A DNA stretch of 64,000 nt. It comes from Agrypnia vestita. Taxonomy: Eukaryota; Arthropoda; Insecta; Trichoptera; Phryganeidae. The stretch spans positions 37,479-101,478 of the forward strand of contig JADDOH010005152.1 of the NCBI GenBank assembly GCA_016648135.1, read 5' to 3'. Below the pieces are notes generated by a model, which saw only the letters and a list, made by a program, of their open reading frames with translations, made no database searches and was not told the DNA's origin. The position numbers and the translations under genes were made by a program. Below, in pieces: positions 1 through 12,096 of the stretch (positions are counted from its first letter, which is position 1; every line of letters begins with the position of its first letter).

Positions 1-2330
1 TACTAATAATAAAGTAATATGTTTATGTTTATTTAGCTTATAAAATCTTAGGGACATCAAATATCTGACATCACTTTGGGTGACATAAAGTAAATGCAGG
101 TAACCAAAAAAAGGTATACTGGAGAATTTTTCTTGTTCTTTTAGAGTAATTATCTTAATTAAATAAAAAATCTGGTGTACTTTTATTCACAATGTGAAAA
201 AACTACATAATTACATAATTAAAAAATAGATAATTAATGATAATGCTAAAAGTACATGATAAAACAGTGAATTGCAAAAGAGCCATAGAATACTAAAAAA
301 TATATTAATAATCTTATACATAATATTGACAAAATGTGTATGTCGAGTATCATCAAGTTCAAAAGAAATGTACCTACTCTACTAAGAATTTAACTATTTT
401 CACTTTTTTCCAACTGCTTGAAGCGATTTCACCAAAAAGGGGCATTTATACAATAGGAATAAAAATGGTCATAGACCATCATCTGCCTCTCAAACAATTC
501 TAAGTGTTCTAGACTTTTGAACTAAAATATCTAATACACACTCTGAAATGTGTGTATTCAATATTTTCAGTTTTATCAGTAAGTAAACTATGAATATTTT
601 AATAACAAGCTGAAACATTAAAATCATTTTCTTTAATGCTTATTTATACGGGTTGAAAAATGTATCAATTAAGTTTCTTAACGAGCAGAAACAAAATATT
701 ACAGAAAGCATATACACAATGGTGTAGCTACAATAAATACCATCACAAAGACTGCCCTCGAGTTTTAAGAGAATGTTGCACCAAGGGTTTTATAATGTAG
801 CGCCTAATTCCAAAACCTCCCAAAACGGATTTGTAATAATTTCAATTAATGCCTTGTACAATATGCAGTTTCATAGATTTTTTGTCAGCTACATGTAGAA
901 CACATTGTTTCTTGCAAAAATCACTTTAATGCATTGACATCGCATGTTAAAAAAGTAACCCATAAAAACCAAGTTTTTATTATACTCCCTTTCTTTGTAA
1001 AATATAACAACAATTAAAGACAAATTAAAACATATAACATAACGCTAAACTTACAGTAATTTAATATATTTCTAAAATATCAGATGTTTTGAACTTTGAT
1101 AAGACACTTCATGCTTTGAAGATTAAATTCTAAAAACATTTTTCAGTCAATTTAGATTTTCGAAATTCGTAGTGAAGTACCTATTATGTATACCGACGGA
1201 GTAATTCAAATTTAGAAAATATTCCGCGACGTTATCGGGCCGCCGTTGCTAGTAATCAAACTTTGGTAATGATTCCAATTTGAAAAAACCATTAAAATTT
1301 CTAAAAATCCGAAATTATACTATATGTAATTATTATCATTTTTAACGAAAATTTGATATATCTTCTTGATCGTCGCCACGAGTCTGCTTGCAAAGTTTCA
1401 GTTTGATTGGGTCACGGGAAAAGGGTTAAAAATCGATCCAAAATTTTCTCGACGGCAAGCCGGCGAGCAAGCAGACGCCACGAGATAAAAGAAAGGAAGT
1501 AAAAATAAGGGTTTGTTCCAAAATACTGCATAGAAGCTTTACAAATATGTATACATTTTTCATGCAAAAGTAAAATCCAAAAACACAAAATTTTTTTAGA
1601 TGGTTTTGGAATTAGGAGCTACATGTACGTATTATTTTATTTTTTAATATTGTACAAAATACATACCATTAAACTTCAAATATTATGAATTAGAAACTAT
1701 TGTGGACATTAAAATGCACTCAATTTAGATGAGAAACCATTTTTCGTTTTTAATTGAAGGGCATTGTCATTGTGATATTGCAGAACAGTGTCACATGCAA
1801 AACTAGCAATCTACAATGAATTAGGTTGGCAATCTTATACAGGATTACTATTTATTATTATTATTATTATTATATTATCACTCACTTCCTCACATGGAAC
1901 TCTAAAGTTTTATTGCTATTGATTTCCGGGGTGGGTTCTTAATTAAAATTTTGAATTAATTCAATTCTACTTTTAATTCACCATAGTTAGTTGTAATTCA
2001 TTATGTAATTCAGCGTGAAATTGATGATGTTAAGAATGGGTAGATGCAGAGTAAGAATATTTACCTAAATATAAAAAAATTGTTGTGTGTCCGTAACTTG
2101 ATGGAATGACAGCTTTAGATAATTAAAGTGTGACATGCAATCAGCGCGTGGCCGATGTTGTGCGGTCACGCAAGGGTCGTTATAATTATTATTGTTTCCT
2201 GTGATTTTTTACGGGTGTACAACTAGTTTACAGATAAAAGGTTTTGACTTACATACCATTTTTAAAATCCACCTAACCTGTGTAGTTTATTTTTATTTTG
2301 TGAAATAATTTGTAAAATTTTATGTTGCAG
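1..2330. other. Intron or upstream sequence, no exon found
   Basis: A+T-rich sequence preceding the first visible MICU exon. I looked for the family's upstream segments (FFRDLG-like and EFL-like helices) and found none, so those exons lie further upstream. Apart from the inverted-repeat element at 798-1625 and an ATT microsatellite near 1850-1875, I see nothing. Confidence 0.5.
798..1625. mobile_element. MITE-like element with 25-bp terminal inverted repeats
   Basis: GTAGCGCCTAATTCCAAAAC at 798 and onwards is mirrored by GGTTTTGGAATTAGGAGCTA ending near 1623. Subterminal sequence (about 840-1000 against 1490-1560) is also loosely inverted. The middle holds a GC-richer patch (1370-1490) with CCACGAG and GCAAGCAGAC repeats. 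There is no open frame and the superfamily is not identified. Confidence 0.5.
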
Positions 2331-2378
2331 GAATAATATCATACACGGAATACCTTTTCTTGCTGTCAATTTTAACAA
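2331..2378 (+). CDS. MICU3: MICU2/3-type gene, 48-bp exon before EF-hand 1
   Basis: The exon lies between a pyrimidine-poor acceptor ending TTGCAG (2325-2330) and the donor GTGAGT (2379). It encodes GIISYTEYLFLLSILT, the conserved helix just before the first EF-hand of MICU2/3 proteins. A leading codon is shared with an exon outside the window, and the trailing A completes a Lys codon with AA from the next exon, giving LTKPQSGF. This join matches the family pattern, so the exon is very likely real although it is too short to be found by ORF length. Confidence 0.85.
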
Positions 2379-2469
2379 GTGAGTATTACTTTGTTTCTTA
2401 TCTTCATAGTGTTAATGAGGTCTCACTGCATTTCATGGGGTCTCTCATTTCAATATTGACAATTGAATA

Positions 2470-2997
2470 TACAAGGTGTCTTATTGCCAGTTTCAAAACT
2501 TAACAGATGGATTCCTGCCTTGATTTTAAGTCCAAAATGTTCAAACAACCATGACCATGGCATAAATAGTTATGGGAGATATGCAATATCAAATTTTGCA
2601 TTTTTTTCAATATATCTCACTCATTTATTGCAAAAAGTTATATCAGTATATATTATATATTACATGATTCTGAATAAACATTCGCTTTAATACAAGTAGA
2701 ATAAAATGATAAAAACCTTACAAAAATTGAAAATAGAATTTTTTTACAAGGTGTTTATCATTTTAGTTGAGTATTATTGAAGTGAATGAATTTTTCATAA
2801 TTTATATAAGTAACTGTAATGATGGTTCAACTTTTTGAAAAAATAGGTCAGAAATATTGAAAAAAATGCAATCTTTGATATTGCATATCTCCATAAACAT
2901 TGATATTTGGTCATGATTGCTTCAACATTTTTAACTCATTATCAAGGCAGGAATCCACCTGTAAAATTTTTGCTACTAGCTATGAAATATCCTTTAT
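2470..2997. mobile_element. MITE with long inverted repeats, family A (ACAGGGTG-type ends)
   Basis: The left arm (GGATTCCTGCCTTGATTTTA, then CCAAAATGTTCAA) is mirrored by the right arm (about 2905-2960, TTGAACATTTTTAACTCAT-like, then CAAGGCAGGAATCC). The inner parts pair as well around ATATGCAATATCAAA. The element at 59640-60020 has the same arms and inner motif, and the sequence at 23681-23750 is a half copy. Non-coding. Confidence 0.7.
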
Positions 2998-3569
2998 AAT
3001 ATGTAATTTCGACATTGCTTCTTGCTACAATTCGTATTTGTACAATTGTTGATACTCGGATGAACTGTTATTCCCCAGCTTAAATTTTAACATAGTTTGT
3101 TATTTATCACATCAAAATTGTGTCATATTGTATTGCTGGCATTTCATATTTACTACAAAATATTTACATAGGTATCTATTAATAATTGTTTTGATTACAT
3201 TAAATTTGTGCACGCCAAAAATGGCTCATTGAAATCTATAATATTATTAGTATTATGATGGATTAGGTTTAACACTTTAGAGATTATTCATGATTATCAT
3301 TAAAATGTATGGAAAACATAAACTATTTTGTCTCTAATTAAGTTAAATTATATTTTATGTACTTGAGTTTCGAAAGTATCAGAATCTCTCATGACTGGTG
3401 AAGTATTAAATATAGATTTCATTGAGAGATTTTTGTTCTTTTTACATAAATTAATATAATTTAGCATTTAAAAGAAGGAAACAATTTTTTCTATTAATAT
3501 CATAATAATGTTCTGTCAGATAAATATAAAAAAAAAATCCCCAAAATATATGATTACGTTAGTCGTGCT

Positions 3570-3596
3570 ACAATGTTCTCACTGCATGCGCCTAGT
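3570..3596. mobile_element. Isolated hAT-like MITE end
   Basis: The string ATGTTCTCACTGCATGCGCC resembles the right end of the hAT-like MITEs at 18053-18481 and 63085-63299. I did not find a matching left end within 500 bp, so this is probably a fragment. Confidence 0.3.
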
Positions 3597-3697
3597 GACT
3601 GCCATTACATGAACTGTAGATCTCATGCCTTTGGTTTTGCAGGTTTGTGAAAACGAGTGCGATTTCGCTCTCGTAACTCTAATAAAAGACATTTATT

Positions 3698-3884
3698 AAT
3701 TTTTTTTTAAATATAGATGATACACAAAATACTTGTCGCTTCAATATTCTAACTATTTTCAAATTAAGTTAAAAGCTTGCGCTATGAAAATAGGATTAAC
3801 TCGCTGATGTCCTGGAATGTGGGTCGAACCATTGACCACTGGATTACTGGCGAGAGTCATAACCACTACACCAACAAGCTACTT
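3698..3884 (-). mobile_element. tRNA-derived SINE, copy 1
   Basis: Read on the - strand it begins AGTAGCTTGTTGGTGTAGTGG, with a tRNA-like head containing a pol III B box of the GGTTCGA type. It continues into a tail with TCCTATTTTCATAGC and ends in an A/T-rich run. Copies at 7750-7932 (-) and 60833-61015 (+) share both head and body. Head plus shared non-tRNA body shows a SINE rather than a tRNA gene. Confidence 0.75.
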
Positions 3885-4524
3885 TTACTATAACTATCTC
3901 TACCTCAAACTTTAAGTCTAAAAGGAAAGATTTCATTTGTGTTTGAAATCAAAAGTACGAGGTAGATATGTCATAAAAATAATGAAAATCGAAATTGCAT
4001 GTTCAAGATTCTAACAGTAATTTACATATTCATTGGAATATGTATTCAAAAGGCAGAAAATTTTGTTGATGGTTAAAATGCGAATAAATAAAATGCAGTG
4101 ACATCTTTAGATTAGATTTAGTAAAGATTATGATATGAATATGATGTGGTTTACTGTATTATGTTACAACTCCAATAAACTACAATATCAAAGAAACCAA
4201 CTTGTTCGCTGTTTATTTTAAGTTGGAACAGTTTCTCAAAATAGGTACATATACTCATTTTTAGTTATGGTTAAACCATTACTTCAACCAGTTATTTTTG
4301 GTACAGTCATTTGGGATTTGTATCTGATTGTATCGATGATTAATAAGACTAAGATATAATTGTCATGTAGTCATCAACTGCAAAAAATCTGTTGCCAATC
4401 ATCGATGCAATCAGACAAATCTCAAATAACGTTTAGTTTGTCACCGGTTAAAATACCATCACTACTCGTTTTAGTTACATATATTATTTAAACATTATAT
4501 AAATAATTATTTGTTTTATTTCAG

Positions 4525-4607
4525 AACCTCAATCAGGATTTCGAATTGCATTCAATATGTTTGACACTGATGGAAACCAGCGTGTTGACAAAAATGAGTT
4601 TTTAGTC
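4525..4607 (+). CDS. MICU3: MICU2/3-type gene, EF-hand 1 exon
   Basis: The acceptor is TTTCAG and the donor GTAAGT. The exon encodes PQSGFRIAFNMF followed by the loop DTDGNQRVDKNE and FLV. The loop has Asp1, Asp3, Asn5, Asp9 and Glu12, a complete calcium-binding set, so calcium sensing appears intact. A 762-bp MITE sits 200 bp downstream in the intron. Confidence 0.92.
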
Positions 4608-4810
4608 GTAAGTATCAAGGAAAATTATTTAATGTAATACATATATTCTTGAAATTCTTTGCTCTTTAGTTCTGTGAAATATTTAAAATGTATACAGAAC
4701 TCAGCAGTATAAGACAATTAATTCCACTCTTAATTTAACAAGAGGAAGCAAACACACAAGAAAAGAAACATATGTAAATAAATATGTAATATCTTTATTT
4801 GTTCACTTAA

Positions 4811-5572
4811 AGCCATGTATTCACTATGGGACAAATTGTCCCTCAACAGCACGCGCGGCATAGAGTCTACGTGACGTTGCAACGTCGTGCACTGTTCCGC
4901 CACGTCGCGCACAACATAGCGCGGCATTTCTACGTGCCGTGGCAACGTTGCCATGCGCACGGTACCCGAGCGTACTCACTGCAACATTCCGCGGAGCGTC
5001 AGTACCACGTGGTATGTTTACAAGTGAATACGCATGCGCTGCATCTGTCAAGATGACAATGCGGGGAAACGAAATCGTTCCTGAACTGATCGAGCTGTAT
5101 CGATCGAAGATCGCATTGAATGTCCGTCCTTCTTTCTCTTTGCAGTAAATAATTTCGCATTCTCCTTTTTTTTCTCCTCTTACCTTTCGATAAACTCATT
5201 AACATAAACAGATACACGGCTGTCATCATAATCTCATAGGGCCATATATTTCCGCGACGTCTGGAAAACAATAATTATTTGCAAATAGGACCTTGTTTTT
5301 AATAATATTCAATTTACTACAGTAAAACCTCGTTAATCTGAAATTGCGACCCAAAAAAACATTTCGAATTGCGCGGAACCCCTTTTTCGCCAAATGAGAT
5401 ACCGCAGCTGTCAACATAACCTCATCGGATGACATTTCCGCGACAAGATATGCGAGTCCCGGTGTGTACACGTCAAATGACCGCGTCATTGTCCCCGAAA
5501 CATGAGCGTAGATGTTGATGCGACATGCCGAGCGGAATGTTTCGCGATTTGTCCCCTAGTGAATACATGGCT
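4811..5572. mobile_element. 762-bp Harbinger-like MITE, copy 1
   Basis: Terminal inverted repeats begin AGCCATGTATTCACTA and are flanked by TAA on both sides (4808-4810 and 5573-5575), the 3-bp duplication typical of PIF/Harbinger. It carries no transposase. Open frames inside are shadows of GC-rich sequence. The same element, same length and reversed, is at 31595-32356, and a truncated piece is at 42595-42776. An inner stretch (CAGTAAAACCTCGTTAATCT, about 5320) resembles a pogo/Tigger terminus, suggesting an older nested insertion. The Harbinger label is inferred from the target site only. Confidence 0.8.
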
Positions 5573-5830
5573 TAAATCTAAATTTTCTTTGCGTGCCCTT
5601 CGAGCTTGAATTTTTACAGTCTTAATGGAATGTAATACATCGATATATAGGCAAAATTGATTTGAATATTTTTTAAATTACTAGATGGCAATAATCACGG
5701 AAAATTGATGATGTCTCTGTTGCTACGAAACATATCCAATCTCAACAAATAATTTACATTTAAAAAATATAAACCGAAAATCAAGTAAAGCACCATCTAT
5801 CTTATAATACATGTAAACATATGGTTTATA

Positions 5831-6185
5831 GCAGAGGTTCCCGAACTTTCTTGGTTCATGGCAGCCTTGGTGTGTCAGGATTTGACCGTACCTTCTGCGA
5901 ATATATTTCCATCCCTGTAATGTCCAGGCAAACATGTTGATATTATCCCCCTTGGATTTGTCAAATTAGTGGATATGATGTCATTTTGATAACAGATTTT
6001 TAGTCCCAAAAACAATCAACAACATAATTGCTTTTTTACAGTCTGCTAAAACGACGAAAAACAATCTTATTTCCACAATTTTCATTTTCTTTTTTTCCTT
6101 TGTTTCTTGAAATTTATGTCTCTAAAATGTGAATGGCGCTCTTGTTAATCCCAGAACGGCGTGGTGAACACTTCGAGAACCACCG
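5831..6185. mobile_element. hAT-like nonautonomous element
   Basis: The left end CAGAGGTTCCCGAACTTTCT is mirrored by a right end reading GAACACTTCGAGAACCACCG. CAG-GGTTCYCGAA ends are common in hAT elements. No clear 8-bp duplication remains, so the element is old. Non-coding. Confidence 0.5.
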
Positions 6186-6732
6186 TTTTCTATTTTCTAT
6201 TTCGCACTTGTTATTTTTATTATGCAATACAAAAATTTGAAAATAAACACATCATTTATCTTATTATTTTTGTTCATGTAATAAAAATGGCCACATTCAT
6301 AATGTGTGGTTTGATGACTTTTGTAAGTGATGGGACGTGAACAGATCTGGAATTTTTCCAAACCATTCGGTGGACACTTGTGTAATAATATGTTCACAAT
6401 TCTGATTATTTTTTTACATTCTTATTACTGTTTGTTGTATAATTTATTACATATTTATCATATGTATGATGATAAACATATTTATTTTGAACCCAGTGGA
6501 GCTACATATTTTACAAAAAAACTAATAATTTTATTTAATAGGATCCATGCGCCTCTTGGAAACCACTTTGCTAATTAAAATTTAGAATCATTTTTGTCTT
6601 TTACTACAAATGTCTAAATTTATTTTATATAAATGTAACTAAATTTATTTTATATAAATGCTTTGAATATTCTTTCTTTATAACACATAATTAATAAACA
6701 ATATATGATACATAGTTGGCCTACTGTATTAT

Positions 6733-6830
6733 GGGGCGGTCCAGTGGACATGGTACTGGTTTCCTATACCGAGAGTTTAAGGTTCATTTCCCGGAGAGAT
6801 CACAATACATTTGTATGATTTTCTTTAAGC
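6733..6830 (+). mobile_element. Diverged tRNA-derived SINE head
   Basis: GGTCCAGTGGACATGGTACT has an A-box-like pattern and, about 45 bp on, GGTTCATTTCCC resembles a pol III B box. There is no acceptor-stem pairing, so it is not a tRNA gene. It differs from the other SINE family in the window. Confidence 0.4.
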
Positions 6831-7000
6831 AGGGTACCTTTGTGAAATGCGTTGTTACAATAATTGAGCCTCGTTGTTAGTTATTAGCATTGATAATTAA
6901 AAAAATTAAAAATACACGAGTTTTATGGATTTTTAAGTGGCCTTTCGATAACTCATGGTTAATCTATGTGGACTATATAACAAGTTTGTGCATTCCTGAA

Positions 7001-7766
7001 TTAACCCTTTCCGCTCCAATGTTGAGTGTCACTCGACATGGAAAGGGAGGATTTTCTTCCACCAGCTCCAATGTCGAATGAGTGTACTTCACTTGGCGAA
7101 CAATTTTTTAAGTTTTTGAAACACGATTGAAAGACATTCTAGAATGGCACAAAGACACTCAAGTACCTGCTATGGTCGAGGGATGGCATTTTTCAGGCTG
7201 TTGCCCCTCTACATCTTTTATAAATCGGATTCATGAACTGTCCGAAGGAGATCTGCAAGGGCAAAAAGAAAAAACATTCAAAGTCACACACCTAACATAA
7301 ATATTCGGGAAGAAGTAAAATAACCCACCCTTATAGTTAATCATGGGTGGTTTTGATGTGGCTAACCAATATACCTCATTATAATTTACTGGGGGCTATA
7401 AGTCTCTACATATGTCAAAAGAAGTACAAAAAATTCGCTCACATGACTCATTGGAGACTTTGGGGCTCCCGAAGCAAATCGTAGAATCGCCAGTGAAAGA
7501 CACTGGTCAAATTACTGAAAGCACTGTGTAATTAAAAAAAATCTATCTCGTACACAAGTACATTTTGTCTACTTGATTTGATGTTGGGACTTTAACCTTC
7601 TCCACTCCAAGGCTTTTTTGTATTTATTACACCAGCTCCATGCCAAAATTGAATTTTTTGAATAAATTAAAAACAAAAAAGTCTTGGAGTGGCAAGGGTT
7701 TAAGCTCCAACATCAAATCAAGCAGACGAAATGTTCTTGTGTATGAGATTTTTTTTTTTAAATAGA
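7001..7766. repeat. Pair of TTAACCnTTYnCCRCTCCAA repeats with a local inverted repeat
   Basis: TTAACCCTTTCCGCTCCAAT at about 7003 and TTAACCTTCTCCACTCCAAG at about 7590 are diverged copies of the same segment, each followed by CCAGCTCCA. The second copy is part of an inverted repeat: 7545-7620 (ACACAAGTACATTTTGTCTA onwards) pairs with 7685-7760 (AGCAGACGAAATGTTCTTGT). TTAA at the border suggests a piggyBac-like MITE, but this is inference. Confidence 0.45.
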
Positions 7767-7932
7767 GATGCGAACACGGAATGCGTGTCGCATCAATATT
7801 CATACTATGTATTCTCAAAACGCTTGTGCTATGAGAATTGGACTAACTTGATGATATCCTGGAATGGGGCTCAAACCACCGACCATCAGACTGCTAGGCG
7901 AGCGTCATGACCATCACACCAACAGGCTATTC
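7750..7932 (-). mobile_element. tRNA-derived SINE, copy 2
   Basis: Same family as 3698-3884 and 60833-61015. On the - strand the head contains AGCCTGTTGGTGTGATGGTC and a B-box-like GGTTTGAGCCCC, followed by the shared body ending GTTCGCATCTCTATTT and an A-run (T-run on +). It directly abuts the inverted repeat at 7685-7760. Confidence 0.7.
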
Positions 7933-10210
7933 GAAATAGATAGATAACAGATTTTTTTAATTACACAGTCCTTTCAGTAATTTGACCAGTGCCTTTCCCT
8001 GGCACCTACTTGAAACTTACAATTGTTTTTATTTTAGGAATAAAATGTAATGTGCACCTGACGTATTTATCATTTCAGTATGCATTGCAATAAATGTGGA
8101 CACTTGTAGACAAGTTGCTGAATAAATATTTTACTAGTGCTGAAAATGTATTAAAGCATGTTATTATGTAATTGGTGTTAATATTACATATTACATTTTC
8201 AATATTGTGATATATAGATAACTCGGCTGATGGGAGGATCTGTGAAGAGGAGAAGTGACCTGGATAAAGATAGTACAGAAGTCGTGAGTGGAAGATGAAA
8301 AAAAGCCATTTTGCTCCTGTGCATCTGTGTTGTTTTACCATACATTTCTACTAAAAAAAACTTTAGCATCGCCGTTCGCAAACTTTGGCTTACTTCAGTA
8401 TATTATACAATAAAGCTTTTTTGTATTAAAAAATAGCAAATATTGAAAGCAGTGTCTTCATAACACCAAACTTATCAGCCTACACAGTTTGTCAGCTGAA
8501 ACTACGACAAACACTCGGGCTATGGATTTCTTCACATGGGCTATGGACATTTTCTTTTGAGCGCTTTGTTGGCCATTTCCATATCCATGCTAGGAAGCTA
8601 TTAATTTGCTAATATTATGATTTATTGAAGAAAATGATTCTCCATATTAAAAATTCCTGTTTTATCATTAACCATGTTTTTTTTTTTTTTTACCCCTTTT
8701 TAAAAACTTACTACACTTCATTTTTTTTGATACTTTAATAGATTTAACTTACTAATTATATTGCAATATTTAAAATACGTGTGTTTAAAACTTTTCAACT
8801 AAAATGATTTATTTTATTTTATTTATTCATTAAATAAAAAAAAATCCATTATTAATCCATATGTGTCAATTTTCTTACTTAGTGTACACAATTTTTATTA
8901 CTAAAAAAATATCATAATTTTTTAAATATCTTATTACTGATATTCTCTATTCCTGATCCTATTCGTATTCCATTTGTATTCCATTAACATACATTTCAAA
9001 TTACTTTTATATAATTACCATTATATTTACAAAGCAATTTAAAATGTTTTTAAAATTCAAGTTTGGAATTTTTGTAACAGTTCAATAAATATTTTAATTT
9101 TGTTGAAGACAAATTCTTTGAATTCGTTAGAATTATATATAATGGTCAAGAGAAAATAGGTTTCCTTAAAGAATTTAACTTTAAATTTCTTTAAGACCGT
9201 TACTTCCAAGTTTATTTAAATAAACTCGGGACAAAAAGGAATATGAATTAGAAAATTAATGATTATTTTTTATATTTTTTCTTTCATTACTTTTATTAAG
9301 ATGGACTTATATTCAGAATGTTTATTGGCTCATCCAACATATCCAATTGAGATGAAAACCATGGTACACATTGATATTCATACAATATTTTTACAGCTAA
9401 ACAAGTCATAAAATACAGGTTGCATTTTGGTACATCCTTAGTCTGCCATAGTAAATATATTTTCTACAGTGCATCTTGTAATACGTTATCTGCGTGATTT
9501 ATGTTATATTATTGAGGTTGTTCTACACTAAGGCCCGAATTCAGAGTCATTATGTACTTAGACAATTTAAAGGATAAAGTAAGCCTTAAAGGTGTTATTT
9601 TGTACTGAAAATTACACTTTCAAGGCATAACTTAACATTTAAATCACTAAGTATTGACTCTGAATTCGGGCCTAATGGCGTTAATTGTGGATACGTTTTG
9701 TATACTCTGGATTTCTCTTAAATGTTGCAAAAAATATTTTTTATATCCCAAAGTATTGTTTTACTTTTTTTTATATTTATCATATTCCTATTCAATATTT
9801 AACATGATTTAAAATGATCAAAAATGCAAAATTGAATTGGTGAAAAATGAAATTTCCTGTAATACTTACTGAAAATGTGTACATATGTAGGTTATTCAGA
9901 GATTTTTAAGTTTCGCACTTCTTACAAACTTAAATCATATTAAATATGGAATAGGAACATGATAGATTTGAAAAAATGTGAAAAGTGCTTTGGGACATCA
10001 GAAAATGTGTTTTTTTATCTGCAATTAACGGCATTGATGTTTGTTGAAATAGAGATGATTATCCTTTTTTTTCATCAATAGAAAAATGAGAAAATCTATG
10101 CAAAAATCTTCATCTTTTAAGAAATGATGCAGAAAAGTGTATTTTTTATTTATTTTAAAATTGTTATATTGGGAGGATGTTTTGAATACAATAAATGATT
10201 TATTTACCAG
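7933..10210. other. MICU intron, mostly featureless
   Basis: A+T-rich intron with poly-T tracts near 8680 and 8825. Apart from the small MITE at 9533-9673 I see no exon, repeat family or RNA gene. Confidence 0.5.
9533..9673. mobile_element. 141-bp MITE with near-perfect inverted repeats
   Basis: GGCCCGAATTCAGAGTCATT at the left is mirrored by GACTCTGAATTCGGGCC at the right, and TAA borders both ends. This fits a PIF/Harbinger-type MITE. It is small and non-coding, with the right arm preceded by CTAAGTATT that also pairs loosely inward. Confidence 0.7.
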
Positions 10211-10300
10211 TTACTGAAACTTGTGTGCACAAGTGCCCAGGCCAAAATCAGAGCTAGGGAACTGTTGCCACCGCCAGAACCACCAAAACCAAAGTCTTTC
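10211..10300 (+). CDS. MICU3: MICU2/3-type gene, 30-codon linker exon
   Basis: The exon is bounded by a CAG acceptor and a GTAAGT donor and is exactly 30 codons in phase 0. It encodes LLKLVCTSAQAKIRARELL followed by a proline-rich stretch ending PPKPKSF. It continues helix 2 of EF-hand 1 and begins the variable linker. The splice consensus and phase support it; the proline-rich part is not conserved enough in my memory to confirm by homology. Confidence 0.8.
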
Positions 10301-11205
10301 GTAAGTTGTAAAAGTGTTATGCAATGTGTATTTTTCTCATAGAGATTTCCCGTGTTCTAGTAATGTGTGATTCCTCCTCTAACAGTGTCACAATGGTTTT
10401 CTAACTTTTGTTTGAGTTGTCTAACTGCTTACAAAAATACACCGAATTCTGTGTTAGTACATAATGTCTCCTGTGGTATATTCTCCATTTGTGTTAGTTT
10501 ATTTCAAACTTTTCCTAATAGTCTCATAGTTCCACTGTCCTGTATTTGTTTTAAACTGTTTACACATATTATAAATAGTAATGTTAAGACAATATTACTT
10601 TTCCAATTAATTACGTGTAATACCTCGTGATTGTTCAAAATTATTATACACATTTTATGTTCATCTGGGTTATATTCATAATTAATGTTTGGTTTTGTCG
10701 TGTGGTATTGTTATACATTTTCAGCCATCAAAATCAGTTTCGAAGATAATTGTCCTGTTTGTAACTCTTCATTTTCAGGTTCGCATCAAGAACTTCGCGC
10801 ACATCCCTCATTATATTACATAAGTCTTCTCAGTAATTAGCGTTCCTTTCACTTCACCTGGCTATTTGTTCTCTAACATTACTTTCAGAGAGATGCAACT
10901 TCATAGCTTCTATCAATGTTGTATTGTGTATGTTCGTTATCATTGTTTTAGATATTTAAGAATTATTTATATCTTTTTGCTATTGCTTTACACAATCGTA
11001 CTTAAATGTATTTTGACCTAATTATTTCATTAATCTTTAATTTTTTACAATTAATGCTTAGTATAAAAATGTAGTACTATTGAAACACATGTTTAAAATG
11101 TTAATTCAAGCAATGATGGTGTCAAATTAGAGTTTAAATCATGCTTTTTGTATTTTTTACTTCAACAGAGAATTTTCCTCTTACGTATTTACATATTTAT
11201 TTTAG
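10301..11205. other. MICU intron without recognisable elements
   Basis: A+T-rich with several short T-rich stretches. An 87-codon frame at 10367-10630 has no recognisable domain and is not flanked by plausible splice sites in that frame. I see nothing else. Confidence 0.5.
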
Positions 11206-11500
11206 ATGGAGAAAATATTTAGTTATGCTTGGAAAGGAAAGCGGGGCATCAATGATGAAGATCCAACAAATCCGGAGAAGAAGGATGGTGCCGTCACTAA
11301 AAAGGAAGAACAGTCCCCCACAGAAGCCTATGTGGATGATGAGCAGGGCTTGCAACGAAGGCATAATGTCGATACTCTTCTCACTGTGCATTTCTTTGGA
11401 AAGAAAGGAACAAATGAGTTAAAGTATGAAGGATTCCGGGGATTCATGGAAAATCTACAGACAGAAGTGTTGGAGCTAGAGTTTCACGAATTTTCTAAAG
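11206..11500 (+). CDS. MICU3: MICU2/3-type gene, charged linker and central domain exon
   Basis: After a TTTTAG acceptor the exon encodes a lysine- and glutamate-rich linker of about 48 residues. It then encodes NVDTLLTVHFFGKKG and the block GFMENLQTEVLELEF, both hallmarks of the MICU2/3 central lobe. The donor after TCTAAAG is GTTTTT, a weak but usable GT. The phase is right, since the terminal G joins GT of the next exon to give Gly. The exon happens to begin with ATG, so an internal start cannot be excluded, but the frame runs straight on from the previous exon. Confidence 0.92.
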
Positions 11501-11632
11501 GTTTTTACTTGTTAATTTTATGTTTTATAAATAAAATTTTAATTCTGATTCTTATTCCAACTTACACGCACGTTATTCCATCTCAGATACTAACATAGAA
11601 AACATTGTTTTCAATTTTAACTTTTTTTACAG

Positions 11633-11860
11633 GTCATGATACAATTTCTGAAGTGGACTTTGCTAAAATCCTTCTGCGTTACACATATCTGGATACGGAT
11701 GAGTATGACATGTATCTTGATCGCTTGTTGGACAGAGTAAAGGATGAAAAGGGAATTACGTTTGATGAATTTAAAGTATTCTGCCAGTTTCTTAACAATC
11801 TGGAGGATTTCACCATCGCCATGAGGATGTACACTCTGGCTGATCGTCCCATCTCTAAAG
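11633..11860 (+). CDS. MICU3: MICU2/3-type gene, central pseudo-EF lobe exon
   Basis: The exon is bounded by TTTTTTACAG and GTAAAC. It encodes HDTISEVDFAKILLRYT, then KGITFDEFKVFCQFLNNLED and FTIAMRMYTLADRPISK. These are the conserved central segments of MICU2/3 proteins, which form the non-calcium-binding EF-like lobe. The last G joins AT of the next exon to give Asp. Confidence 0.94.
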
Positions 11861-12096
11861 GTAAACATTATATTATAGTCTTAACAGAAAAACAAATGCC
11901 TTAATTTTCTAGCATGTCACGATAAGTTGTATCATTTATTAATATAAAATTTTCTATTTTATTAGGAGTATGGGAGATTGCAAATTTCTGCTGAAAACTT
12001 ACAATGTCATCCAATGTAATTTTCTTTGCTTCTGGAATCATATATGAATTGATTTAAAAATCTCTAACAAAAATCTGTATTCACCATACCAGTTAA

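Larger units (their letters stand above)
5573..7000. other. MICU intron with hAT-like element and SINE-like head
   Basis: A+T-rich intron. Two repeats are annotated separately (5831-6185 and 6733-6830). A duplicated 23-bp motif TAAATTTATTTTATATAAAT occurs twice at about 6616-6660. Nothing else was seen. Confidence 0.5.

Noticed and set aside
1..2330. Further upstream MICU exons
   Set aside because: No peptide matching the conserved N-lobe with splice sites could be found, so none is annotated.
4730..5489. Several frames of 69-90 codons in the 762-bp element, repeated at 31678-32343
   Set aside because: They overlap in many frames on both strands of a non-coding MITE; none resembles a transposase.
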